From the NCBI RefSeq assembly GCF_036250675.1, contig NZ_CP109592.1:1364001-1428000 (forward strand): 64,000 bases of DNA. The letters are read 5' to 3'. Made by a program: the position numbers and the translations under genes. The notes beneath the pieces are model-generated. The model was not told where the DNA came from and made no database searches. It saw only the letters and a program-made list of their open reading frames with translations. The number at the start of each line of letters is the position of its first letter. Position 1 is the first letter of the stretch. This document shows, one piece after another, positions 57,394 to 64,000 of this stretch. The DNA is from Streptomyces sp. NBC_01689. Its GTDB lineage: Bacteria; Actinomycetota; Actinomycetes; Streptomycetales; Streptomycetaceae.

Positions 57394-58163
57394 CAGGCGG
57401 CCCTCCGCAGGCCGGACATGACGTGGGCGACGCGGTCCGCGCTGGGCGCGTCCATACCGTCGACGATCCGTCCGCCGCTGAGGAAGACGGCGTGGTCGGT
57501 GTGCGCGGCGGCCGTCGGGTCGTGGGTGACCATCACCACCGTCTGGTGCAGGTCGGTGACCGCCTGCCGCAGCAGGTCCAGGATGTCCCGCGCGGTCTCC
57601 GGGTCGAGTGCGCCGGTCGGCTCGTCGGCGAAGACCACCTCCGGGCGGGTGACCAGGGCGCGGGCGATCGCCACCCGCTGCTGCTGGCCGCCGGACAGCT
57701 GGGCGGGCCGCCGGGTCAGCCGTCCGGCCAGGCCGACGGCCGTGACGATGTGGTCGAACCAGTCGGCCTCCGCCTGCCGCCCGGCCAGTCCGAGCGGCAG
57801 CCTGATGTTCTGTTCGACGGTCAGCGAGGGAAGGAGGTTGAAAGCCTGGAACACGAAGCCGACGCGGGTGCGCCGCAGCTCGGTCAGCCGCCGCTCCCTG
57901 AGCAGTGACAGATCGTGCGGGCCGAGGCGGACCACTCCCGAGGTGGGGCGGTCCAGGCCCGCCGCGCAGTGCAGGAACGTGCTCTTGCCGGAGCCCGAGG
58001 GTCCCATCACCGCGGTGAACGTACCCGGCGCGATGTCCGCGCCGACCCGGTCCAGCGCGAGTACGGCCGTCGGTCCCTGTCCGAACCGTTTGGTCACGTC
58101 CTTCAGTCGCACCGCGTACCGCCCGTCGGCGGGGTCCGCCGGTTGTTGGTCCCAAGACCGCAC
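57393..58163 (-). CDS. ABC transporter ATP-binding protein (LolD/MacB type)
   Basis: 256 residues from the GTG at 58163, behind GAGGAG; a longer frame lacks homology. Walker A GPSGSGKST, Q-loop VGFVFQAFNLLPSLTVEQN, signature QLSGGQQQRVAIARAL, Walker B VVFADEPTGALDPET, switch His in VMVTHDPTA. Powers the FtsX-type permease encoded immediately downstream. Divergent from a two-component system across 283 bases, a typical arrangement in which the sensor detects the compound exported. Confidence 0.93.
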   Translation of the reverse strand: MRSWDQQPADPADGRYAVRLKDVTKRFGQGPTAVLALDRVGADIAPGTFTAVMGPSGSGKSTFLHCAAGLDRPTSGVVRLGPHDLSLLRERRLTELRRTRVGFVFQAFNLLPSLTVEQNIRLPLGLAGRQAEADWFDHIVTAVGLAGRLTRRPAQLSGGQQQRVAIARALVTRPEVVFADEPTGALDPETARDILDLLRQAVTDLHQTVVMVTHDPTAAAHTDHAVFLSGGRIVDGMDAPSADRVAHVMSGLRRAA

Positions 58164-58446
58164 TGTGACTCCTCGTACGAGTTCTTCCGTTGCCCTCGTG
58201 TGCTGTCTCCAGTGCATCGGCGGCGACCGGGCAGGGCCTCCGCCGGACCGTCGAACCCTTGGCTCCGCCGGCCGGGTGAGGTCGCGGTCCGGGCTCCGCC
58301 GTACGAAGGAGACCGCGGCCCCCGGTACCGCCGGTCCCGTGGGGCGTCTCCTCCTTCCGGACGATGCCGTCAGGGAGGAGACCGGCCGCACGGTCTCAAC
58401 CCCTGGGCAGGGCGACGTCGTCGGGCGGGCGTCTACCGTGGGGGCC

Positions 58447-59748
58447 ATGGACCTGATGGACTCGTTCGCCGGGCGTCGCGTGCCGCCGGCCGTCGTCGAC
58501 GCGGGTCTGGCCCTGCTGTTCACCGCCGCGTGCGTCGTACTGCCCCTGGCGATACCGCCCGACGGGCCCGAGCTGCGCGCGCCGGACGGCTGGTGGCTGC
58601 CGCTCGTCCTGGTGTCCGCGGTGCCGTTCGCCGTCCACCGCCGGTTCCCGGTGCCCGCGCTGCTGGTGATGTCCGCGGCGGCCGCCACGCTTCAGGGCCG
58701 CCACTACGTGCCACCGCTCTCCGGGGACGGCGGGATGTCCATCGGCCCGACCTACACGGCCGTGGCCACGGGGGTCTTCCTCACCGCGGTGCGGTGCGCT
58801 CCGCGGACGGGCACCTGGGTCGTGACGGGGTTCGTCCCGGCGGCGGCCGTCGCCGAAGCGGTCCTCGCGCCGGACGGGCACCGCATCACCACGCTGCTCA
58901 CCGACGCCGTGCTGCTGGTCGCGGCGTGGGCGCTGGGACGGCTCGCACGGGCCCGTACCGCGATCCGGGACGAGGCTCTGGAGCGGGCCGCGGCGCTCGA
59001 ACGCGAACAGGCCGCCGACGCGCGGGCCGCCGTCATGGCGGAGCGCGCCCGGATCGCCCGGGAGCTGCACGACATCGTCGCCCACAACGTCAGTCTCATG
59101 GTCGTGCAGACCATCGCCGCCGACCGGGTCCAGGACCGTGACGGGCACAAGGCCCACGAACTGCACGGCACCATCGAGGAGACCGGCCGGGCCACCGTGA
59201 CCGAGCTGCGCCGGCTTCTCGACGTGCTGCGCACCGACGAGGACGCGGAGACCGACCCGAACAAGGAACCGCCGCAGCCCACCATCGGCGCCCTGCCCAC
59301 ACTGGTCGACTCGGTGCGCGCCGCCGGCCTGCGGGTCGAGTTCAGCACCACGGGTACCCCCGCCGACCTCCCGGCCGGATCACAACTCGCCGTGTACCGC
59401 GTCGTGCAGGAGGCGTTCACCAACACGCTCAAGCACGCCGGCCGCACCCGCACCGCCCTCAGCGTGGCCTGGGAGCCCGACCGGCACCGGCTCACCGTCC
59501 GGCTCTGCGACGACGGTCCGCCGCCGGGAGGCACGTCCACGCGTCCGCCCGCCCCGGCGCGGGGCACGGGGCACGGGCTGGTCGGCATGCGGGAGCGCGT
59601 CGGCGCCGTCGGCGGCTCCCTGCACACCGGCGGCCGGCCCGGAGGCGGCTACTGCGTCCACGCCGTCGTCCCCGTCCCCTCCCCCGATCCCCATCCGCAC
59701 GAAGGGCACTCCCCGCATGACACCCATCCGCGTCCTGCTGGTCGATGA
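58447..59748 (+). CDS. Sensor histidine kinase (NarL-type, HisKA_3)
   Basis: 433 residues from the ATG at 58447. About five membrane helices in residues 15-170 (VVDAGLALLFTAACVVLPLA onward), a dimerisation domain with the phospho-acceptor in ARIARELHDIVAHNVSLMVV, and an ATPase domain with LAVYRVVQEAFTNTLKHAGR and GHGLVGMRERVGAVGGSL. No large extracytoplasmic domain, so the signal is probably sensed within the membrane. Overlaps the response regulator gene by 32 bases. Confidence 0.9.
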   Translation: MDLMDSFAGRRVPPAVVDAGLALLFTAACVVLPLAIPPDGPELRAPDGWWLPLVLVSAVPFAVHRRFPVPALLVMSAAAATLQGRHYVPPLSGDGGMSIGPTYTAVATGVFLTAVRCAPRTGTWVVTGFVPAAAVAEAVLAPDGHRITTLLTDAVLLVAAWALGRLARARTAIRDEALERAAALEREQAADARAAVMAERARIARELHDIVAHNVSLMVVQTIAADRVQDRDGHKAHELHGTIEETGRATVTELRRLLDVLRTDEDAETDPNKEPPQPTIGALPTLVDSVRAAGLRVEFSTTGTPADLPAGSQLAVYRVVQEAFTNTLKHAGRTRTALSVAWEPDRHRLTVRLCDDGPPPGGTSTRPPAPARGTGHGLVGMRERVGAVGGSLHTGGRPGGGYCVHAVVPVPSPDPHPHEGHSPHDTHPRPAGR

Positions 59749-60388
59749 CCAGCCCATGATCCGGACCGGATTCCGGCTCATCCTGGAGGCCGAACCGGAC
59801 ATCACCGTCGTCGGCGAGGCCTCGGACGGCATCGGCGCCGTCGAGAGCGCCGAGGCCCTCAGACCCGACGTGGTCCTCATGGACATCCGGATGCCGCACC
59901 GGGACGGTGTGGAGGCCACCCGTCTCATCGCGCGTCCGGGGTCACCGAGCCGTGTCGTCATCCTCACCACGTTCGACCTGGACGCGCACGTGGTCGACGC
60001 CCTGCGGGCCGGGGCCAGCGGATTCCTGGTGAAGGACGGTCCCGCCGACTCCCTGGTCGGGGCGATCCGCACGGTGGCCTCCGGTGAGGCCGTCCTCTCG
60101 CCTCGCGTCACCCACCGGCTGCTGGACCGCTTCGCCCGACTCGCCGCGCCGGAGACACCTCAGGTGCCGTCGGGGCTGGAGGCCTTGACCGGCCGCGAGC
60201 TCGACGTGCTCCGCGCCCTGACCCGGGGGCTGTCCAACGCGGAGATCGCGCTCGAACTCGGCGTGGGAGAGACCACCGTCAAGACGCACGTCGCCCACAT
60301 CCTGGAGAAGTACGGACTGCGCGACCGGGTCCAGGCCGTCATCCTGGCCTACGACTGCGGGCTGGTCGTCCCGCGCAGGACCGTCTGA
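59717..60388 (+). CDS. NarL/LuxR-type response regulator
   Basis: 223 residues. Receiver domain with the acidic pocket in VLLVDDQPMIRTGF and the phospho-acceptor Asp in DVVLMDIRMPHRDG. The C-terminal LuxR helix-turn-helix is read as LTGRELDVLRALTRGLSNAE, then IALELGVGETTVKTHVAHIL. Partner of the upstream kinase; it probably controls the divergent ABC exporter genes. Confidence 0.93.
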   Translation: MTPIRVLLVDDQPMIRTGFRLILEAEPDITVVGEASDGIGAVESAEALRPDVVLMDIRMPHRDGVEATRLIARPGSPSRVVILTTFDLDAHVVDALRAGASGFLVKDGPADSLVGAIRTVASGEAVLSPRVTHRLLDRFARLAAPETPQVPSGLEALTGRELDVLRALTRGLSNAEIALELGVGETTVKTHVAHILEKYGLRDRVQAVILAYDCGLVVPRRTV

Positions 60389-60408
60389 CCGCGAGCGGAC
60401 GACGGGAA

Positions 60409-60456
60409 GCGCTCCGGAACTCCTGGTCCGGCGCGCTCCGGAACTCCTGGTCCGGC
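60409..60456. repeat. 24-bp perfect tandem duplication
   Basis: A 24-base unit beginning GCGCTCCGGAACTCC occurs twice in direct succession, 60409-60432 and 60433-60456, just after the response regulator gene. Each copy contains a CCGGA/TCCGG inverted pair, so the block can fold into two small hairpins and may assist termination. Confidence 0.85.
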
Positions 60457-60579
60457 GCGGCGGACAGCGGGCGCCCCGTGCCGTCGGCGGGTGTCGCGGG
60501 CCCGGAGCGGCTGTCGTCGTCCCACTGCGTCCGCCGCCACCGTCCACCTGGCGCCCACTCGCGATCACCGGAGCGGAGC

Positions 60580-60605
60580 GTCCCGCCGGACGCGGCCGGC
60601 GGGAC
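60580..60605 (-). terminator. Terminator hairpin after the cold-shock gene
   Basis: Perfect 10-bp stem GTCCCGCCGG (60580-60589) with CCGGCGGGAC (60596-60605), 17 bases beyond the minus-strand cold-shock gene stop. It could also serve the converging response regulator transcript. Confidence 0.75.
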
Positions 60606-60622
60606 GGGTGTTCAACCGGTGG

Positions 60623-60826
60623 TCACCTCGGTGTGACGTTCTCCGCCTGCGGCCCCTTGGGCCCCTGGGTGACATCGAACGCGACCGCCTGGTTCTCCTC
60701 CAGCGACCTGAAGCCATTGGCGTTGATCGCCGAGTAGTGGACGAACACGTCCGGTCCGCCACCCTCCTGCTCGATGAAGCCGAAGCCCTTCTCGGCGTTG
60801 AACCACTTCACGGTGCCAGTTGCCAT
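60623..60826 (-). CDS. Cold-shock protein
   Basis: 67 residues, the standard length. RNA-binding motifs [15 protein letters not shown] (RNP1) and DVFVHYSAI (RNP2) are intact, followed by the usual [19 protein letters not shown]. Binds single-stranded RNA and DNA as an RNA chaperone. AGGATC lies before the ATG at 60826, in a GC-poorer leader as is usual for csp genes. Which paralogue it is cannot be told here. Confidence 0.95.
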   Translation of the reverse strand: MATGTVKWFNAEKGFGFIEQEGGGPDVFVHYSAINANGFRSLEENQAVAFDVTQGPKGPQAENVTPR

Positions 60827-61007
60827 CGATCCTGATCCTTCTTGACGTGCCACGGCACCGAGCGGTGCCGGCCGGAGCCCTGCGAGGCGCCGGCGCCCCC
60901 AGTCTCCCCACCCGCGGACCGTCTCACCCGCAACGCCGGGCCCGTGATCACACTTCAACGACAAACGATCAGGATCCACCCCGCTCCGATCGGACCCGAT
61001 CGAGGTG

Positions 61008-61973
61008 TCATGTGTTCCCGGACTGATCCACCGGCGGAGTGCCGTGCGTGTGGAAGGACTCGATGGTCTTGAGGCCCCATGCCTGGCCCTTGGCCCGTTC
61101 GGCCTCCGTCCAGGTGATCAGTGGCCAGTCGGGGGCCAGGACGAGGCGGGTGAGCGGGTTGCACAGTTCGACGCGGTTGCCGCCGGGCTCGTAGACGTAC
61201 AGGAAGAACGTCTGCTGGATGGCGTGCTTGTGCGGGCCGGTCTCGATGAACACCCCGGTGTCGAGGGCCAGATCGGCGGCGCGCAGGATGTCCTCGCGGG
61301 TGTCGGTGGCGAACGCGATGTGGTGCAGGCGCCCGTGCGACCCCGTCCGGTCCTCGGTATAGACGACGTCGTACGACTTGTTCGTGAACGTCAGCCACTT
61401 CGCGGCGATCCTGCCGACGTCGAGCCGGATCTGTTCGGTCGGCCGGGCGCCGAGCAGATGTTCGTGGAAGTCGGCGTTGGCGGCGACATCGGCCGCGAGG
61501 TAGTTGACGTGGTCCAGACGGCGTACGCCCACGCCGTGGGCCGGCTTGGCCTGGGGCTGGTTCTTCAGGCCGGGCCTGAGTGTGTCCGGGGCGCGGTACC
61601 ACTCCGACTCCCAGTACAGCGCGGTCTCGTGGCCGTCGGGATCGGCGGTGACGTACACGGGGCCGAGGCCCGGTTCGTCGTCGGTCCAGCGACCCTCGTG
61701 GCCCGCCGAAGTCAACTCCTCGATCCTGCGTCGCAGTGCCTCCTCGCTGGAGGCCCGCAGTGCCGTGCGGCGCAGGCCCGAGGTCCCGTGCGCGGTGAGG
61801 ACCAGGCTGTGGTGCTCGTAGTCGTCCCAGGTCCGCAGGTAGACCGAGTCGCCGCGGCTGCCGTTGACCGTCAGGCCGAGGAAGTCGGTGAAGAACCGCA
61901 GACTCGCGTCCGGTTCCGGGGTGAGCAGTTCGACGTGCCCGAGGTGGGCGATGTCGCCGAGGGGCGGGGCCAT
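61008..61973 (-). CDS. Type I (VOC) extradiol ring-cleavage dioxygenase
   Basis: 321 residues from the ATG at 61973, behind GAGGAG. Two vicinal-oxygen-chelate domains: the N-terminal one (about 10-120) lacks metal, the C-terminal one (about 150-300) carries the iron ligands His in [13 protein letters not shown], His in [12 protein letters not shown] and Glu in [11 protein letters not shown], as in catechol 2,3-dioxygenase. It opens a catecholic ring next to the hydroxyl pair. Preceded by a PrpF-like tautomerase and a CHA-type aldolase gene, so the ring substrate likely carries a carboxyl group. Last gene of the operon. Confidence 0.87.
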   Translation of the reverse strand: MAPPLGDIAHLGHVELLTPEPDASLRFFTDFLGLTVNGSRGDSVYLRTWDDYEHHSLVLTAHGTSGLRRTALRASSEEALRRRIEELTSAGHEGRWTDDEPGLGPVYVTADPDGHETALYWESEWYRAPDTLRPGLKNQPQAKPAHGVGVRRLDHVNYLAADVAANADFHEHLLGARPTEQIRLDVGRIAAKWLTFTNKSYDVVYTEDRTGSHGRLHHIAFATDTREDILRAADLALDTGVFIETGPHKHAIQQTFFLYVYEPGGNRVELCNPLTRLVLAPDWPLITWTEAERAKGQAWGLKTIESFHTHGTPPVDQSGNT

Positions 61974-61983
61974 CCAGGACTCC

Positions 61984-63072
61984 TCACGGGTGGGCTGCGG
62001 TCGCGGCGGGCCGGGGGAAGACCGTGCCGTCGAAGATCTTTCGTGCCGTGCGGACGACGGTGGTGCGCCGGGCCACCGGGCCTGCTCCGTCCGGTCGTTG
62101 ATCGATGGCGGCCTCGATGTCGAGGAATCCCGTGGGGTGTTCGATGCGCAGCAGGTCCCCGTGCGCGGGAAGCCGGGCGAGTCCCTCACCGACGCCGCCC
62201 GCGACGCGCAGGCCCGCGGCGACGCCGGCCGCGCCGAGCACACCGATCGAGGGGTGGCAGCGCACCGGGATGAAGGTACGGGTCATCACGGCGCCTCCGT
62301 GCAACGGCGGGGCGAGCAGGCTGAGTTTGGGCACGGTGGCCGCCGTCGTGTCACCGAGGCCCATCAGCTTCCCCGCCTCACCCCGGATCGCGCGCAGCCG
62401 GTCGGCGAGCGCGCGGTCCTCCTCCAGGTCCCCGGGTTCCTCGTAGCCGGTGACCTGAAGGGCGGACGCGGCGATCAGTACGGTCGGCATCCCGTTGTCC
62501 ACGCAGGTCACCGGGGTGCCCGCCACGGTGTCGCGGGCGTGACCGGTGGGCAGCAGCGGACGGGGGCCCGGCGGGAACTCGATGAGCACGGGCGCGGCCG
62601 TCCCGGGTACACCGGAGATCTCGGCCGTACCGCCGTAGTCGACGCGCCCGCCCGGCGTGGCGAAGGTGGCGACGGCCAGGTCGTCGGAGTTGACCATCCG
62701 GATCCGTACGGAGGTCCGCTCCGGCCCCGCTCCCACCAGTCCGCGTTCGACGGCGAACGGGCCGACCCCGGCGAGCAGGTTGCCGCAGTTCTGCCTGCCG
62801 GAGACCTCGGGCCGGTCGACTCCGACCTGGAGGAACAGGTAGTCGACGTCCGTCCCGGGGGCGGCCGACGCGGAGATCACGGCCACCTTGCTGGTCAGCG
62901 GGTGCGCTCCGCCGAGGCCGTCGAGCTGGCGCGGGTCGGGGCTGCCCATGACCCGTAGCAGCAGGTCGTCGCGTGCGCCGGGGGCGGCCGGGAGGTCGTC
63001 CGCCAGGAAGTAGGCGCCCTTCGAGGTGCCTCCGCGCATGAGCATGCAGCGCACTTCCTCGCCGGCGCTCAT
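61984..63072 (-). CDS. PrpF-like isomerase (4-oxalomesaconate tautomerase-like)
   Basis: 362 residues from the ATG at 63072, which overlaps the upstream stop. PrpF/DAP-epimerase-like fold with two symmetrical Cys-containing motifs: VSGRQNCGNLLAGVGPFAVE and VRCHPSIGVLGAAGVAAGL. The start CMLMRGGTSKGAYFLADDLP is typical of PrpF and GalD proteins. GalD tautomerises 4-oxalomesaconate in the gallate/protocatechuate 4,5-cleavage route; the neighbouring aldolase fits this better than the methylcitrate pathway. Placed ten bases before the dioxygenase gene. Confidence 0.85.
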   Translation of the reverse strand: MSAGEEVRCMLMRGGTSKGAYFLADDLPAAPGARDDLLLRVMGSPDPRQLDGLGGAHPLTSKVAVISASAAPGTDVDYLFLQVGVDRPEVSGRQNCGNLLAGVGPFAVERGLVGAGPERTSVRIRMVNSDDLAVATFATPGGRVDYGGTAEISGVPGTAAPVLIEFPPGPRPLLPTGHARDTVAGTPVTCVDNGMPTVLIAASALQVTGYEEPGDLEEDRALADRLRAIRGEAGKLMGLGDTTAATVPKLSLLAPPLHGGAVMTRTFIPVRCHPSIGVLGAAGVAAGLRVAGGVGEGLARLPAHGDLLRIEHPTGFLDIEAAIDQRPDGAGPVARRTTVVRTARKIFDGTVFPRPAATAAHP

Positions 63073-63788
63073 GACACGGTGCCGTCGCGGACGTCGGGGG
63101 CGCACTCCTCGTAGGAGCGGTACCGCACGCCGAGCCGTTCGAGGGTCTCCCGCAGGCCGTAGCGGTCCAGGCCCAACTGTCCCCCGGCGAAGGCGATCCG
63201 GGTGGCTTCCTCCTTGGCGGCGCGTGCCTCGGCCGCTCTGACCGCCGCACCGGACCGTTCGCGGGGCACGCACACCACTCCGTCGTCGTCGGCGACGATC
63301 ACGTCCCCGGGCCGCACGATCTGGCCGCCGAGCACCACGGGCAGGTTCACCGAGCCCGCCGTGGCCTTGACGGTGCCTCGCGCGCAGACCGCCGTCGACC
63401 ACACGGGGAAGCCCATCGCGCGCAGCCCGGCCGTGTCGCGTACGCCCGCGTCGATGACCAGACCGCGCACCCCGCGATGGCTGAGCGCGGTGGCGAACAG
63501 GTCGCCGAACATCCCGTCGGTGGAGGGCGAGGAGGTGGCGACGACGAGGATGTCCCCCGGCGCGCACTGCTCGACCGCCGCGTGGATCATGAGGTTGTCG
63601 CCGGGGGCGCAGAGCGCGGTCACCGCGGTGCCCGCGACGCGTACGTCCTGCTGGACGGGCCGGAACCCGGGGCCGAGGCTGCCCCGGCGGCCCATGCCCT
63701 CGTGCACGGTGGCCACCCCGTGGCCGGCCAGCGCCTCGACGTCCTCGGCGTGCGCGCGGGGCGGGTCGGTGATGATGAGACCGCTCAC
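63069..63788 (-). CDS. RraA-like 4-hydroxy-4-methyl-2-oxoglutarate / CHA aldolase
   Basis: 239 residues from the GTG at 63788, with GGAGG at good spacing. RraA-fold class II aldolase: GDNLMIHAAVEQCAPGDILV, then GDLFATALSHRGVRGLVIDA, then GVRDTAGLRAMGFPVWSTAV, with the RD pair that binds metal and substrate. It splits 4-carboxy-4-hydroxy-2-oxoadipate to pyruvate and oxaloacetate (or the methyl analogue). Overlaps both neighbours (ATGA and GTGA), so the operon is tightly coupled. Confidence 0.88.
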   Translation of the reverse strand: MSGLIITDPPRAHAEDVEALAGHGVATVHEGMGRRGSLGPGFRPVQQDVRVAGTAVTALCAPGDNLMIHAAVEQCAPGDILVVATSSPSTDGMFGDLFATALSHRGVRGLVIDAGVRDTAGLRAMGFPVWSTAVCARGTVKATAGSVNLPVVLGGQIVRPGDVIVADDDGVVCVPRERSGAAVRAAEARAAKEEATRIAFAGGQLGLDRYGLRETLERLGVRYRSYEECAPDVRDGTVS

Positions 63789-64000
63789 GCCAGTACCTCC
63801 GTGACCTGCGGGTAGGGGCGCATGTAGGCCTCGGCGTAAGCGGTGTGGGGCAGACCGAGGTTGGGGCCCGCGTTCCGCCTGAGCTGGACGCCGCGCCGTT
63901 TTCCCAGGTCCGTGTAGTACTCCCACAGGTGCTGCTGGGTGGTCAGGCGTTCCATGGCCGCGCGTTTGGTGTCCCACACCGGGGTGATGTCGAGGAGGAC
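63785..64000 (-). CDS. C-terminal part of an upstream operon gene (truncated by the window edge)
   Basis: Only the last 71 codons are present; the frame is open to the window edge. The visible end reads VLLDITPVWDTKRAAMERLT, then TQQHLWEYYTDLGKRRGVQL, then RRNAGPNLGLPHTAYAEAYM. I do not recognise the family with confidence; it is basic and helical. Its stop overlaps the aldolase start (GTGA), so it belongs to the same aromatic-degradation operon and is probably an enzyme acting in that pathway. Confidence 0.6.
   Translation of the reverse strand, partial: VLLDITPVWDTKRAAMERLTTQQHLWEYYTDLGKRRGVQLRRNAGPNLGLPHTAYAEAYMRPYPQVTEVLA

Noticed and set aside
1..64000. tRNA or rRNA genes
   Set aside because: No cloverleaf with conserved TTCGANTC arm or rRNA-like stretch was noticed while reading both strands; a tRNA search tool was not available.

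Overview
The window is high-GC DNA with GTG starts, translationally coupled ATGA/GTGA overlaps and gene families typical of Streptomyces: an Rpf-type muralytic enzyme, a LAxTG-anchored surface protein (decayed), SpoIIE-type phosphatases, stand-alone roadblock proteins, a DUF5819/HTTM pair and a crtEIB carotenoid operon. I infer a Streptomyces chromosome, probably a region toward an arm. Up to about 28 kb, intact genes alternate with long gene-free stretches that hold recognisable gene fragments. From about 28 kb onward the DNA is densely and conventionally coded.

Region 1 (1-16 kb): the operon crtE-crtI-crtB-Rieske protein, then about 2 kb of debris with fragments of an ANTAR regulator and an ATP-dependent DNA ligase. 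Next come an alpha/beta hydrolase with a strong palindromic operator, a secreted DUF3494 ice-binding-like protein with repeat tails, a DUF5819/HTTM membrane pair, a SpoIIE phosphatase, a haloalkane dehalogenase fragment abutting an IS5-type transposase remnant, and a frameshifted LAxTG surface protein gene.

Region 2 (15.7-28.5 kb): a secreted GH78-type rhamnosidase behind a LacI-type operator, a TetR regulator divergent from an alpha/beta hydrolase with two palindromic operators between them, an Rpf-like protein with a degenerate C-terminus, a small secreted protein, a hypothetical protein, a membrane-linked Mrr-type nuclease, and another hydrolase.

Region 3 (28.6-42.3 kb): four roadblock/DUF4388 genes without a GTPase or kinase, an NAD+-dependent DNA ligase, an FAD amine-oxidase-like protein, a PRC-barrel protein, a membrane SpoIIE phosphatase, a secreted M4 metallopeptidase, a 158-bp MITE-like inverted-repeat element, a YciO/Sua5 protein and a PucR-type regulator.

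Region 4 (42.6-54.7 kb): a chaperone operon dnaK-grpE-dnaJ(type B)-cbpM-clpB-trx followed by a UBP-type zinc-finger gene; then an IclR regulator divergent from D-glucarate catabolism genes (5-dehydro-4-deoxyglucarate dehydratase, glucarate dehydratase), and a soluble transhydrogenase.

Region 5 (54.8-64 kb): an ABC exporter (ATPase plus FtsX-type permease) divergent from a two-component system, a cold-shock protein, and the end of an aromatic ring-cleavage operon (type I extradiol dioxygenase, PrpF-like tautomerase, RraA-like aldolase, and a partial gene running off the right edge).

All calls come from reading the sequence. No database search was run.
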